From Ruminococcaceae bacterium UBA5450 (lineage in GTDB: Bacteria; Bacillota; Clostridia; Oscillospirales; Acutalibacteraceae), in the NCBI GenBank assembly GCA_002424295.1, contig DIQY01000110.1, positions 1-13,599 on the forward strand: a stretch of 13,599 nucleotides of DNA, read 5' to 3'. Under the pieces are notes generated by a model. The model worked only from the letters and a program-made list of their open reading frames with translations, did no database searches and was not told the origin of the DNA. This document shows positions 13,583 to 13,599 of this stretch, in pieces; position 1 is the stretch's first letter; every line of letters starts with the position of its first letter. A program made the translations under genes and the position numbers.

Positions 13583-13599
13583 AATTTCCTTTCTTTGTT

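Overview
The window looks like chromosomal DNA of an anaerobic Clostridia-type Firmicute, plausibly an Oscillospiraceae/Ruminococcaceae relative. The evidence is strong purine-rich ribosome binding sites, several TTG and GTG starts, an archaeal-type prolyl-tRNA synthetase, a CsoR-type copper regulator and compact operons with U-tailed terminators. The lineage is inferred. No tRNA, rRNA, CRISPR array, phage gene or insertion sequence was seen.

The left half (1-7800) is dominated by metal handling. A minus-strand transcript starts at a consensus promoter (2149-2177) and immediately enters what reads as a yybP-ykoY manganese riboswitch with a strong terminator as its expression platform. It then encodes an OadB-family membrane protein (beta subunit of Na+-translocating decarboxylases), a very short OadG-like one-helix protein, and the start of proS, which runs off the left edge. 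The oadB frame contains one in-frame TAG (1746-1748) but is otherwise intact. Divergent from this operon, fetA-fetB encode an iron-export type ABC transporter. They converge on an AEC-family carrier gene. Next comes a copper operon, copA-csoR, with a G/C-rich candidate CsoR operator at the expected transcription start. Its CopA has an N-terminal and a C-terminal heavy-metal-associated domain. The C-terminal one looks like a CopZ chaperone fused on, with a ribosome binding site still visible in the linker.

The right half (7830-13599) is housekeeping in character: glgB (glycogen branching enzyme) behind a Cof-type HAD phosphatase, a divergent PGP-like HAD phosphatase, a membrane-anchored CE4 polysaccharide deacetylase, and a NYN-domain protein with a C-terminal LOTUS/OST-HTH-like domain.

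The most interesting unit is the Mn2+-riboswitch-controlled OadB/OadG-like pair, which has no decarboxylase alpha subunit or biotin carrier nearby. Its setting, next to Fe and Cu exporters and under a Mn2+ sensor, suggests a possible Na+-linked role in manganese homeostasis. That role is inference. The riboswitch, the missing partners and the amber codon are read directly from the sequence. All twelve genes with a visible stop end in TAA (eight) or TGA (four); none ends in TAG.
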